From: Phycisphaerae bacterium
Lineage (GTDB): Bacteria > Planctomycetota > Phycisphaerae > Sedimentisphaerales > Anaerobacaceae
NCBI GenBank assembly: GCA_017993835.1
Contig: JAGOLX010000012.1
Span: 1-64,000, forward strand
Length of the DNA stretch: 64,000 nt
Direction of reading: 5' to 3'
Position numbers and translations under genes: made by a program. Below the pieces are notes generated by a model. That model saw nothing but the letters and a program-made list of their open reading frames with translations, was not told where the DNA came from and ran no database searches. Positions 35,301 through 43,682 of the stretch are shown here, piece after piece. The stretch's first letter is position 1; each line of letters begins with the position of its first letter.

Positions 35301-38300
35301 GCCTGGCGTCAGACATTGCGTATCTCGGACATGGCGGCAGTAGCCATCGTGCTGGTCGTGACCGGGATACTGGCCTGGAGATTCCGGCGACTGCACAGGG
35401 CAGCCCTGGCGGCAATCGTCGCGGCGTCAATCTACATGGCCGCTCAGATTCCGGCTGCGTGGCCTGTGCTCAAGGCTCTGGCCACGTGGGGGTTGCCGGC
35501 GATGGCTGCGGCCTGGTTCGCGTATCGAGCGTGGCGGAGGCGACCGGCCGCCCTCGCACGCGTCGTCCCTGTTGCGTCGGTCCTATTGATGGTCTGCCTG
35601 GCAAGCGGCTGTTCCCAGCTCGGATCCGCGCGCAGACCCGTCGCGGCCGGCTCGCTGGTCGAGCGCGTCCAATGCTCGCTCACAGCGGGCACGGACAACA
35701 TGGAGATCAAATATCGTCTGCGAGTCCGCGCAGACCGATCCTGGAGGTTCCCTCTCGTCGAGGAATCGGCGGTCCTCGTTTCCTCTGTCAAACCCGATGC
35801 GCATGTGAGTCTGGCGACCGAGAACGGCCGGCACATCGTCCGCGTGCAGGAGGCGGGTCTGTATGACGTGGAGGCCGACTTCCTGGCGGCTCTGCCCCCC
35901 GCGGGCCAGGACCAGCAGCGACGGTTCGAGCTGGCTCTGCCCGTCGCCCTGACCAATCGCGTCGACCTCGTCATTCCCGACGTCAACGTGTCGGTCGAAG
36001 CACCGCAGGCGGTCTGGCTGACGACCAGCCAGGCGGACGGGCAGACCCGCGTGGAGGCCATGTTCACGCCGGGCCAACCCGCCGTGTTTGCGTGGCGCCC
36101 TCTGGAGCGACAGGCGGCGCGCGAGGAAGTCCGCTTCTACGCAAGGGACTTCGCCCTCGCGGCAATCAGTCCGGGACTGTTGCAGGTCTTCCATGAGATC
36201 CGCCTTCAGATCGCACAGGGCCAGGTAGACCGGCTGGCTCTTGAAGTCGGCCCGGGCCAGACAGTGACCTCCGTCAACGGGTCGTGGATCGGCGCCTGGC
36301 GGTTCGACCCGACCGGCCACGGCCTGGAGGTCCGCCTGACCCAGCCGGTGACGGGTTCCTATACGATGACCGTGACGACTCAGTCGGTCAGTGCCGCGGC
36401 GCCATATGAGGTGCGCCTGGAGCCGCTGGTTGTCGGTCAGGCCCTGGATCAGCACAGCGTGGTCGGCGTCGCGGCGGAACCGTCCGTGTACCTGGTCGTG
36501 GACCAACATCCGACGCCCATGAATCTCGCGGACTATGTCAGCGAGGTGGGCAGCATCGCGAAGGCGGTTCCCGGCCTCGGTGTCGAGCAGATCAGTCACG
36601 CCTTCCGCTTCGAGTCCCCGAGCGGCACCGTGACCGGTCGCGTGCAGGCGGTCCAGAGCGAGGTGCGAAGCCAGGAGACGGCGCGATTCAACGTCGAAGA
36701 CGACCGGCTCGTGTACAACAGCCAGTGGGGAATCGAGATCGCCAAGGCCGGCCGGTTCGACGTGGACCTGCTGATGCCTGCGGGTTTCGATATCGACGCA
36801 CTCGAAGCCCAGGAGGTCAGCCACTGGGACGAGTCCACGGAGGCAGGCCAGCGCCGCGTGCGGGTGCACTTCAAGCACCGATTGACGGGCGTCGTGCAAC
36901 TGAAACTGGCGTTGAGCCAGGCGGTGGCCGAGGTCCCAGACCGCCTGACGGCGCCCCGCGTGACCGTTGTGGGCGGGATCAAGCACACCGGCTGCCTGGT
37001 TGTCGGCTCGGAACAGGGAGTGCGGCTGTCCGTTGCGTCTCGTCAGGGCGTCAGCGAGGTGAATCCCGCCGAACTGGGCCATGCGGCCCAGGGACTTTTG
37101 GCGTTCCAGTTCCTCAGGCCGGACTGGCAAATCCAGTTGCAGACGGAACTGATCCAGGCGAGGATCACGGTCCAGAGCCTTCACATCGCCCGAGTGACGG
37201 ATGGTCTCGTTCGGCACCAGCACGCCCTTCGCTATCGATTGTACCACGCCGGAACCAAGGCCTTTTCGCTGGTTCTGCCCACGGAGGCCCTCGGCGTGAC
37301 CATCACAGGTCCCGGCATCGCACGGCGCGAGCAGCTCAGTCCAGGGCAATGGCGAATCGAGCTGGCGGACAAGGTGTACGACCAGCCCTATCTCATGAAC
37401 GTGAACTACGAGACCCGCTACGACCCGACCGACGGCAATGTCCCGCTGGTTCCCGTCCGCTGCCAGGATGCGGATCTCCAGCAGGGCTACGTCGCGGTGT
37501 TCGCCACCGAGCGCGTGGAGCTGGCGGCCGATTCGACGGACGCCACACTGCGCTCCGCAGACGCGCGCAGCATCCCCGAGTACTTCGGCGCGGGGGATCT
37601 CTCCGGCGCCGCGATGTGCTATCGCAGCATATCGGCCCAGTATGCTCTGACCGTGCAGGCGAGACGCCATGCCGCCGCTGGCCAGATCGGTGCGGAAGTC
37701 CTCCGGACCGACCTGGTTTCTGTGGTCACCGCCGCCGGGCAGACGATCAACCGCGTGATCCTGACGCTCCGCGTGGAGGGGCAGCGTCATTTGCAGACGA
37801 TTCTGCCCGAGGGGGCAGCCATCTGGTCCCTGACCGTGGACGGTCAGGCGGTGCAACCGTCTCTTCGGGCAGGCGCGGACGGGCGCACATCGCTGCTCGT
37901 GCCGCTGCCGCAGCAGACTTCGGACGACGTGCGAGTGGACATGGTCTACGTCGCCGATCTGCCTTCGGCGGGAGCCGGCGCCCGGCCCGCCGACTGGTCC
38001 GGCCGTCACAGCCTGCAGGGTCCGCGATTCGATCTGCCGCTCAAGAACATCACGTGGCAGGTCTATATGCCTCAGGGCTTCGCCTATGGCGACTTCGACG
38101 GGACCTTGACCATCGACCAGCGGGTCGCCAGGGCAGGGCATGTCTCGCGCTACGATATGCAGGCCTATCAGCAGCAGATTCTGACGATCAATCGACAGAA
38201 CGAGATGGTCGCCCAGCAGCAGCAGACGCTCGCCCAGGAACTGAAGCAGAAAGGCGAACAAGGCGCTGCCCGCCAGGCGCTGACCAAGGGATACAATTTC

Positions 38301-38921
38301 TCGATCGGCAATACCGCCCTGAACGAGGATATCCGTGTGGATCTCGACAATCTCGTGCGACAGCAGGCGAAGGTGGGATTGATCAATGCCAGGGGCCGTC
38401 TGCGACGCCAGAGCGGAGCGGCGCCGGAAGGCCAGGTCGCCAACGTGCTCCCATCGGACGCCCCGGTCCTGAGCCAGCAGCAGGTCGAGCGAATCGAGAA
38501 CTCCCTGGGACAGGCGGACAATGAAAACCTGGAGTTGATTACCCGCCGGATCATCCAGACCCAGGCGGCCGCAGAGACCTCGGTGTCGCAGATCCAGGTG
38601 ACCATGCCGGCCTGCGGGCAGGTGCTTCGATTCGACAGCCCCTTGCAGGTGGAACCCACAGCGGAGATGGCAATCAGCTTCACGGCCAGGCCGAAGCAGT
38701 TGGCCAAGGTCGATCCGAGCCTCTGGTACGGACTGGGCCTGTTTGCGATTCTGCTGGCGTGCAGCTTCATGCTCAGCCGAATGCACGGCCCGTGGGTTCG
38801 GCTCTGCGCGGCTTTGACGCCCGTCGCCCGGTCCGTTCCCCCGGTGACGCCTGTGGGAGCTGAGAAGCCAGCCAACGATGACGACCAGAATCGCCAGGTT
38901 TCTACAGAGGACCTGCTGTGA
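32370..38921 (+). CDS. Giant membrane protein with duplicated extracytoplasmic halves
   Basis: A 2183-residue protein of unknown function, strongly beta-rich. Signal peptide 1-20 from a GTG start with GGAAAGG upstream. Half one (about 30-880) is extracytoplasmic. It is followed by about six membrane helices (890-1080), the last ending in a lipobox-like LASGC with Cys1081. Half two (1085-1920) resembles half one: around 490-650 and 1535-1700 both read W-x-L, ...FxLP-E, W...L and Y.....Y-x-T-R in the same order. A Gln-rich coiled coil (1930-1970) and a last membrane helix (about 2118-2138) close it. It looks like a fusion of a membrane protein and a lipoprotein that share an ancestor. It follows the ECF/VWA pair by 236 bases and overlaps the convergent GH38 gene by 20 bases. 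Confidence 0.8.
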   Translation: MRNKVRVCLMAWVVATAGMGAEPQAAPSVDLSDSVEIDEVQLTCRIDGSQLDVTVAFEARTKQANRTILLVRGDAVLEKLEPAMTSGQLDYDPNDRVYRVAWSGSGRHAVAATFVARGTEDPNSPWRQASLEVPGGRLRRIRLLSSQPDLEVELPGAVRVQRRIEGGQLVMEALLGPRSPLQIRWKPQVQLADARLVLSSQANTIVDVRAGLVQVDTLFDFQIAQGKLETLTFNVPADLSITAVRGPSIRTWTLGEPADGVRALRVELSRQQDREYRLQILAERAIGSLPATVPIPTIEPTGDLRAGGHLAVGTNSALQLVVQESSGLTQIDAAVFPHVQAQDAPARTIPQGKAFFYTYAGSRYRLALLVDAIVPTYEVAGRVIARVKEDDLVVDAELELDIRDAPLRQLEIAAPASLVVAAVDGNQVSDYHLPEGPSTGQQTSVRVVFKEPVAGRTLLHLRMELGRGPLDERQEIPSLRVIGAKTQRGYVVVAAETGIEIEQPQIGNLSEVHTASVPLRVPGAQYAYRFRDVDWTLGLMARRRPAEVRAEVFHLQSVGEALAYGSATVNYIITGSPIDELKFRLPESFENVEFVGRDVRRWDHQGDTWTVKLNQKVLGDYCLAATYTQRHAPDRPILLGALHCLGVQTQTGYVVVTSHLDLKLQLQEPAPLLTIAMDEMPGDYRLLTSSPILAVYKYIAEPHSATLTIEPYQRSELLPVVVDIADLQTTLAIRPDGRIESVTTVRYKVKNTTGQFLALQMPADARVWAVSQVESSPGGAEQSVRLAVSHDQASGRLLVPLRRQANPNDPATVLLEYGQAHPAGTWWKRTVDLAAPSCTVPIAYAGWRIVVPDRWAISPAGGNMEALPRPQGRMGLAGWIDRLVPSWERGIRRALADDALTVFLAAAAILVIVCAIVRRRHVPDLVVLALLVVLVWVGAKAWMAEMAPVPAMTSLSYAQAVSADPDDAFRVSTQLVPAWRQTLRISDMAAVAIVLVVTGILAWRFRRLHRAALAAIVAASIYMAAQIPAAWPVLKALATWGLPAMAAAWFAYRAWRRRPAALARVVPVASVLLMVCLASGCSQLGSARRPVAAGSLVERVQCSLTAGTDNMEIKYRLRVRADRSWRFPLVEESAVLVSSVKPDAHVSLATENGRHIVRVQEAGLYDVEADFLAALPPAGQDQQRRFELALPVALTNRVDLVIPDVNVSVEAPQAVWLTTSQADGQTRVEAMFTPGQPAVFAWRPLERQAAREEVRFYARDFALAAISPGLLQVFHEIRLQIAQGQVDRLALEVGPGQTVTSVNGSWIGAWRFDPTGHGLEVRLTQPVTGSYTMTVTTQSVSAAAPYEVRLEPLVVGQALDQHSVVGVAAEPSVYLVVDQHPTPMNLADYVSEVGSIAKAVPGLGVEQISHAFRFESPSGTVTGRVQAVQSEVRSQETARFNVEDDRLVYNSQWGIEIAKAGRFDVDLLMPAGFDIDALEAQEVSHWDESTEAGQRRVRVHFKHRLTGVVQLKLALSQAVAEVPDRLTAPRVTVVGGIKHTGCLVVGSEQGVRLSVASRQGVSEVNPAELGHAAQGLLAFQFLRPDWQIQLQTELIQARITVQSLHIARVTDGLVRHQHALRYRLYHAGTKAFSLVLPTEALGVTITGPGIARREQLSPGQWRIELADKVYDQPYLMNVNYETRYDPTDGNVPLVPVRCQDADLQQGYVAVFATERVELAADSTDATLRSADARSIPEYFGAGDLSGAAMCYRSISAQYALTVQARRHAAAGQIGAEVLRTDLVSVVTAAGQTINRVILTLRVEGQRHLQTILPEGAAIWSLTVDGQAVQPSLRAGADGRTSLLVPLPQQTSDDVRVDMVYVADLPSAGAGARPADWSGRHSLQGPRFDLPLKNITWQVYMPQGFAYGDFDGTLTIDQRVARAGHVSRYDMQAYQQQILTINRQNEMVAQQQQTLAQELKQKGEQGAARQALTKGYNFSIGNTALNEDIRVDLDNLVRQQAKVGLINARGRLRRQSGAAPEGQVANVLPSDAPVLSQQQVERIENSLGQADNENLELITRRIIQTQAAAETSVSQIQVTMPACGQVLRFDSPLQVEPTAEMAISFTARPKQLAKVDPSLWYGLGLFAILLACSFMLSRMHGPWVRLCAALTPVARSVPPVTPVGAEKPANDDDQNRQVSTEDLL

Positions 38922-41913
38922 TCGGTTCGAACAGCAGGAATTCCCAGATGGTCGGGCCATCGCTCGCCTTGAGAACGTTCAGGCGGACCTTCCGCACCTG
39001 GACTGGTGCGAATTTCAGCTCCAGGCCCGGGCCGATCTTGCCGCCGCGGGCGAAGGTCTCCCATCGGCCGTCGCGGTCCGCCTGTAACTCGAATTCCTCG
39101 ACGCGATCATAAGCCTCGCTGAGCCAGGCCCGGTCGATCGTGCATGTTCGCCCGAGGTCCACCTCCAACCAGGCCTGCTGAAGTCCAGCGTCGGAGGCCC
39201 AGCGGGTCTGCGGGTCGCCATCAAAGGCCAGTTCCGCCCGGCAATCGTCTTGATTCCGATACACGTTCGAGGCGATGGCCTGCTTGCCCCTGGCTACGGA
39301 TTTCGCCGCGTCCGCAGGTAATCGCGGAGTCCCGTCCTCCTGGTCGCCGGCCGGGGGATGGCCTTTCTCATCGAGTTTCGTATTGAGCGTCACGAGCTTG
39401 GCGCGGGGCACGAGCGAATCCCACTTCGTCAGCGGCTGGATGTCCGCTACGGCCAAGTCGGTATCGAATCGCAACGTCACGATCTGTTGTGGTCGCACGC
39501 GGAATCGGTAGGTCGGTCCACCCTCCAGAGGCTCCCGCCGGTCGCCCGTCAGATCGGTAATCGCGGCTTTGCGGTGCGGCACGTTCAGCGTGACTTCGGC
39601 CGTCCCGGCTGCGCCCAGGCACTCGGACAAGCGCACTTCGATTTCGCTCCCTTCCCGACGCATGGCCTCGACGATCACGTTGTCGGAGGTCTGCAGGAAG
39701 GATTCGGCCGACGCCTCGGCGGAATGGGGAATCACAATCGGAGGGTTGTTGAATTCCCAAGCCATCTGCGGGATGCGCGCCTCGTTCCAGTCGCCATCGT
39801 GGGCGACGAGGGCGAAGGAGAAGCTCTGTCGGCCCCGGCCGCTGAGCCAGGCATTCGGGTAACCCATATAGATCTCCTGCGTGTCCAGGAGAAACAGCAC
39901 GGGGGTTCGACCGGTGAGCTCCCGACCGGGCAGGCCGCGATCGAGAATAGCCACGCCGCCTTGTTCGGACTGGTAGTGCGACCAGCGGATCGCCGGAACG
40001 ATGCCATCGCCAAATCCGGCCAGGCTCGGGTCCTTTCTCTCCCACGCTGCGTGGGAAAAGCCATAGGGGATGCCGCGTCGGGTTTCTTGCACGGCCTGGG
40101 CCAGAGGGAACTCCGCCAGGACGATGGTCTTGTCCGGGACATCATTCAATTCCACGTCGAAGTCGATCCGCAGAGAGTCCTTGTAGAAATGGATCGTCTG
40201 CCGAACGACGCTGCCGAGGAGCAAGGAATCTGTGTTCACGACAGTGGCCAACGGACCCTCGGTCACGTGGATGCGGGACTTGGCCTGCGACGAATCGGCC
40301 AGGCGCTTTCGCTGGTCGCGTCGCGGCGTGCTGTGGAAATCGCCTGCCTGCTCGGCCACGAGCGACACCGGACCTGTCAGGATCTCGCGACCGGAGGACT
40401 TGAGCGTCAGACTGCACAAGGCGCCGCTGTTCGGATCGACTCTCGCGCGGTAGTGAACCGTTTCGATCACCGTCGGCAGGTCGATCGTCCGCGGCGCGGA
40501 GGCTGCCTGGCTCGAAGTGGCCAGCGTGAGGATACCCGTCGAAGGCAAGGGAACCTGGCACAGGATCTGCCCTTCTCCCCCGGCCTGGCAAGTCACACCC
40601 GCCGGGCTCATGCCCGCAGGCAGGCTGATTCGCACAGGATCGGTCCTCGGCCAGTTCAGCGGATTGAACAGAGCTACACATGGGCCCTGTCCGACCATGT
40701 GCTCGAGAGCTGCGTGCGTTGCGCCGGCGGAAACCTTCTCCACCGACTCGAAGCGGTCACGGACGTCCCATGACTTCTCATGCTCGAAGACCATCCCGCC
40801 GGCGGCGCCCCAGAGCGTGTTGCGGTCCATGTTCAGGAGCATCTGGAGCCAGGCGTGGTAGAGGGGCTGAACGGGATACTCGAACCTGCCGTCGCGACTG
40901 GCGATCGTCGCCAGCATCTCGGCGGCCTGTAATCCCTGTTCCGCCCGACGGTACCACTGCTTGACCTTGGGGCATTCAATCCAGAACGACGTCCAGCTCA
41001 TCCTGGCGCCGCTTCGGCTGACGGGCAGTTCGATTCGGCCCGATTGGATGGCGGGAAGAATCGCGTCCACGTAGCGACCCAGGCCGGTGAAGTGCATTGC
41101 TGTCTGCGGGGCGACCTGTCTCCACTGTCCCAGAAACGCCGACGGATAGTCCGCACAGGCCGGCGCGAGAGAGTAGTCCCCGGCGCCGCCCAGCACGAGG
41201 ACCGGCGCACCGTGCGGCGTCCCGGCAGCTCGGGCTTTCACGTCGTCAAGCAGCTCCGCGAGCGTCTTGGGGTCCAGCGGCGTCGGCGAGCGGAACACGG
41301 GATCCCAATCGGCATAGTGGCCGGGCGAGATCGCCGGACATCGCGAGCCGTCCGGGGCCTGGAGCCAGTGGATGGATTTGCCGCTGGGGTTATCTCGCGT
41401 ATAGACCATCGCGTCGAGGCCGAGACCCGATGTGATCTGCGCCATCTGCTCGTGCACGCCGGTCACGTCGATGGCCCAGACGAAATGAGGACGGACCCCG
41501 AAGATCGCCTGCTGCCAGCGCAGACCTTCCGCGCCCATCTTGACGAGGGCTTCGCCGCCCGAGAGATTGATCGTCGGTTCGAGAAAGAACGCATTGACCA
41601 ACTCCACGCGGCCCTCGCGAATCCGCTGCTTGAGCTCCGCCACCCGGTCCGGGTGGAAATTGAGGATGGCGATCATTGTGTTGCATTCGGAGAGCGCGAA
41701 AGCGTAGTTCGGGTCGTCCCGCACGCGGTCGAGGTGGTCGAGGTAGCTGTTGGCGCAGTAGTTGCGCTCGGTGGACCAGTCCGTGAGCCAGCCGCAGCTT
41801 GCAGGGTGGAAGTTGGGGACGACAAAGACTTCCGCCGGCGCGTCCGGTTGAGCTGCCCAGGCGGCGCCGGCCAACACGAATAAGACAAAGGATGTCAGGG
41901 TTCTTGTTGTCAT
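38902..41913 (-). CDS. Exported GH38-type glycosidase with C-terminal discoidin domain
   Basis: A 1003-residue protein that I assign to the GH38 alpha-mannosidase-like group with moderate confidence. Signal peptide 1-20. The N-terminal domain (about 28-300) has NFHPASCGWLTDW, ELVNAFFLEPTINLSGGEALV and VWAIDVTGVHEQM; the Asp in the last block sits where the GH38 nucleophile is expected, though the usual DPFGHS context is changed. A helical part and C-terminal beta-sandwiches follow (to about 850), then an F5/8 type C domain (about 865-1000: AFDGDPQTRWASD, WLEVDLG, KVRLNVLKASD). GGAG lies eight bases before the ATG. It follows the rhamnose mutarotase gene by 57 bases and is probably in its operon. 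Confidence 0.78.
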   Translation of the reverse strand: MTTRTLTSFVLFVLAGAAWAAQPDAPAEVFVVPNFHPASCGWLTDWSTERNYCANSYLDHLDRVRDDPNYAFALSECNTMIAILNFHPDRVAELKQRIREGRVELVNAFFLEPTINLSGGEALVKMGAEGLRWQQAIFGVRPHFVWAIDVTGVHEQMAQITSGLGLDAMVYTRDNPSGKSIHWLQAPDGSRCPAISPGHYADWDPVFRSPTPLDPKTLAELLDDVKARAAGTPHGAPVLVLGGAGDYSLAPACADYPSAFLGQWRQVAPQTAMHFTGLGRYVDAILPAIQSGRIELPVSRSGARMSWTSFWIECPKVKQWYRRAEQGLQAAEMLATIASRDGRFEYPVQPLYHAWLQMLLNMDRNTLWGAAGGMVFEHEKSWDVRDRFESVEKVSAGATHAALEHMVGQGPCVALFNPLNWPRTDPVRISLPAGMSPAGVTCQAGGEGQILCQVPLPSTGILTLATSSQAASAPRTIDLPTVIETVHYRARVDPNSGALCSLTLKSSGREILTGPVSLVAEQAGDFHSTPRRDQRKRLADSSQAKSRIHVTEGPLATVVNTDSLLLGSVVRQTIHFYKDSLRIDFDVELNDVPDKTIVLAEFPLAQAVQETRRGIPYGFSHAAWERKDPSLAGFGDGIVPAIRWSHYQSEQGGVAILDRGLPGRELTGRTPVLFLLDTQEIYMGYPNAWLSGRGRQSFSFALVAHDGDWNEARIPQMAWEFNNPPIVIPHSAEASAESFLQTSDNVIVEAMRREGSEIEVRLSECLGAAGTAEVTLNVPHRKAAITDLTGDRREPLEGGPTYRFRVRPQQIVTLRFDTDLAVADIQPLTKWDSLVPRAKLVTLNTKLDEKGHPPAGDQEDGTPRLPADAAKSVARGKQAIASNVYRNQDDCRAELAFDGDPQTRWASDAGLQQAWLEVDLGRTCTIDRAWLSEAYDRVEEFELQADRDGRWETFARGGKIGPGLELKFAPVQVRKVRLNVLKASDGPTIWEFLLFEPITAGPL

Positions 41914-41970
41914 GCCTGCTTCTCCACTCGCAGAATCCGTTTCCTCGCGTCCCTCGAATCCGGCGGACCG

Positions 41971-42309
41971 CTAATCGAGGTGAAACACCTCGTCCATGCT
42001 CGCCCACCACTCGCCCTCGGCGCGGTCGGGCAGGGGCTCCTGGCAGGGCATGCAGACCTTCCACCACTGCTGTGTCGTGGGGTCCGCCGCCATCCTGGCC
42101 ATGTCTGCGGCGAAATCGTCGCCGACGTATTCGAAGTAGCTGAAGAGATAGTGGTTCCCATCCGGCAGCCGGCGAAGGTAGATCGAGTAGTTCCGAATCC
42201 GGCACTCTGTGATCTTCCTGAGCACATCGGGCCAGACCGCCGCGTGCAGTCTCTTGTACTCCGCGAGCCGATCCGCTCTCACGCCGATCACCGTTCCGTA
42301 CCGCTTCAT
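41971..42309 (-). CDS. rhaM: L-rhamnose mutarotase
   Basis: Interconverts the alpha and beta anomers of L-rhamnose, feeding rhamnose catabolism in the cytoplasm. The 112-residue length is close to RhaM (about 104). Family motifs are visible: YKRLHAAVWPDV (about 18-29), IRNYSIYLR (about 38-46), LFSYFEYVGDDF (about 54-65) and WWKVCMPCQEPLP (about 83-95). AGGAGA precedes the ATG. It is divergent from the URO-D/RhaT pair and upstream of the GH38 gene, which strengthens the sugar-locus reading. Confidence 0.9.
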   Translation of the reverse strand: MKRYGTVIGVRADRLAEYKRLHAAVWPDVLRKITECRIRNYSIYLRRLPDGNHYLFSYFEYVGDDFAADMARMAADPTTQQWWKVCMPCQEPLPDRAEGEWWASMDEVFHLD

Positions 42310-42487
42310 AGTGCGAATCTCCTATCTCTTATACGCAGGTGGCAACATTATGGCAGGATCGTCGGGATTGCGATAGTCGATTTTGCGCCTGGGCCATTCG
42401 AGTCGCTGACCGCGAGTCTTGTGGGAGGCGGACCGGTATGCTACTCTATCGACGGTCGAAGGCGACCATTAAGGAGAGATCTGTGTT

Positions 42488-43654
42488 ATGAGTACGCAAC
42501 GACCTGCATCGACGCTGGTCAAGCTCGAACGCATGCGGAAGACCCTGCGACATGAGGAGCCGGACCGCGTCCCGGTGAGCGACTTCTTCTGGGGAGGTTT
42601 TTTGGAGCGTTGGCGACGGGAGCTCGATCTGCCGCCGGAAACCGATCCCTATCGCTATTACGATCTCGACTGGATCGTGACAATCCCCAACATGGACCCG
42701 CACATCAAATCCTTCGAGATCATTCGGCAGGACCGCAGCGAGGTGTGGGTCAAGACCGGATTCGAGACGGTCCTTCGAAAGCGTCTCGATCTGCCCATGC
42801 CGGAGCAGATGTCGTGGGACACCGACAGCATCGAGAAGCTCGAAGCCTTCGAGTTCGACGACCCTCGTGATCGCCGGCGGTTCTTTGACGCCGGGGACAA
42901 TCAAATCGCCGGCGTCGGCGACGCTTTCCAGCGGGACAGTCCGCCGTGGGTGGAAACAGTCAAGAGTCTCTGGGCCGACTTCCCCGTCTTCGGCAGCATG
43001 ATCGAGGTTAACGAGTGCCTTACGCGTCTGATCGGCCAGGAGAACACGCTGCTCTGGATGGGACTGTATCCGGAACGCCTGGGCGCCTGCATCAACCGCA
43101 TCGGGGAATTCTATCTGTCGTGCTGCAAGGCTGCGATCGAGGCGGCTGCAGGATATCTTGACGGCTTCGTGATCTGGGGGGACGTCGCCTACCGCAACAG
43201 TCTGTTCTTCTCGCCGAGCTACTGGCGAGAGTACTTCAAGCCGTGGGTGAAGGCGATGGTCGAGCATTGCCATGCCCACGGCCTGCCTGTGATCTACCAT
43301 GGCTGCGGGAACGTGAGCGCCATCTTCGAAGATTACATCGAGATCGGGATCGATGCCTACAATCCGCTGGAGGTCAAAGCGGGCATGGACGTCGTGGATC
43401 TTCGCCGCAGGTATGGCCACCGCATCGGTTTCTGCGGCAATCTCGACGTTCAGAAGTGGGAACGCGGCGACCGTGAGGAGATCCGCGGCGAGGTACTCCA
43501 AAAGCTCCACGCCGCCCGGGGCGGAGGGCTGATCCTCCAGTCGGATCATTCCGTCACCAGCAGCGTTTCCGGGCGGACGTACGACTACATCGTCAGGCTG
43601 ATTCGAGAACATGGGACTTATCCGCTGGACTTGGGTGAATCCCAAGCCATGTGA
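42488..43654 (+). CDS. Uroporphyrinogen decarboxylase (URO-D) superfamily protein
   Basis: A 388-residue cytoplasmic protein of the URO-D/cobalamin-dependent methyltransferase superfamily. It is not a true HemE: the N-terminal block is KTLRHEEPDRVPVSDFFWGG rather than the HemE substrate motif. The (beta/alpha)8-like blocks include DGFVIWGDVAYRNSLFFSP (about 220-238), VIYHGCGNVS and IDAYNPLEVKAGMD. Members of this group are common in planctomycete and verrucomicrobial sugar loci, with no settled role. AAGGAGAG lies upstream of the ATG. The transporter gene starts 28 bases downstream, so they are probably one operon. Confidence 0.85.
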   Translation: MSTQRPASTLVKLERMRKTLRHEEPDRVPVSDFFWGGFLERWRRELDLPPETDPYRYYDLDWIVTIPNMDPHIKSFEIIRQDRSEVWVKTGFETVLRKRLDLPMPEQMSWDTDSIEKLEAFEFDDPRDRRRFFDAGDNQIAGVGDAFQRDSPPWVETVKSLWADFPVFGSMIEVNECLTRLIGQENTLLWMGLYPERLGACINRIGEFYLSCCKAAIEAAAGYLDGFVIWGDVAYRNSLFFSPSYWREYFKPWVKAMVEHCHAHGLPVIYHGCGNVSAIFEDYIEIGIDAYNPLEVKAGMDVVDLRRRYGHRIGFCGNLDVQKWERGDREEIRGEVLQKLHAARGGGLILQSDHSVTSSVSGRTYDYIVRLIREHGTYPLDLGESQAM

Positions 43655-43682
43655 AGGATTCGGAACAGATCGAGGAGACTCT

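Noticed and set aside
35583-38960. 1125-codon open frame on the minus strand
   Set aside because: Antisense to the giant membrane protein, rich in Arg/His/Leu with no domain pattern. The plus-strand frame has a signal peptide, helices and a coiled coil.
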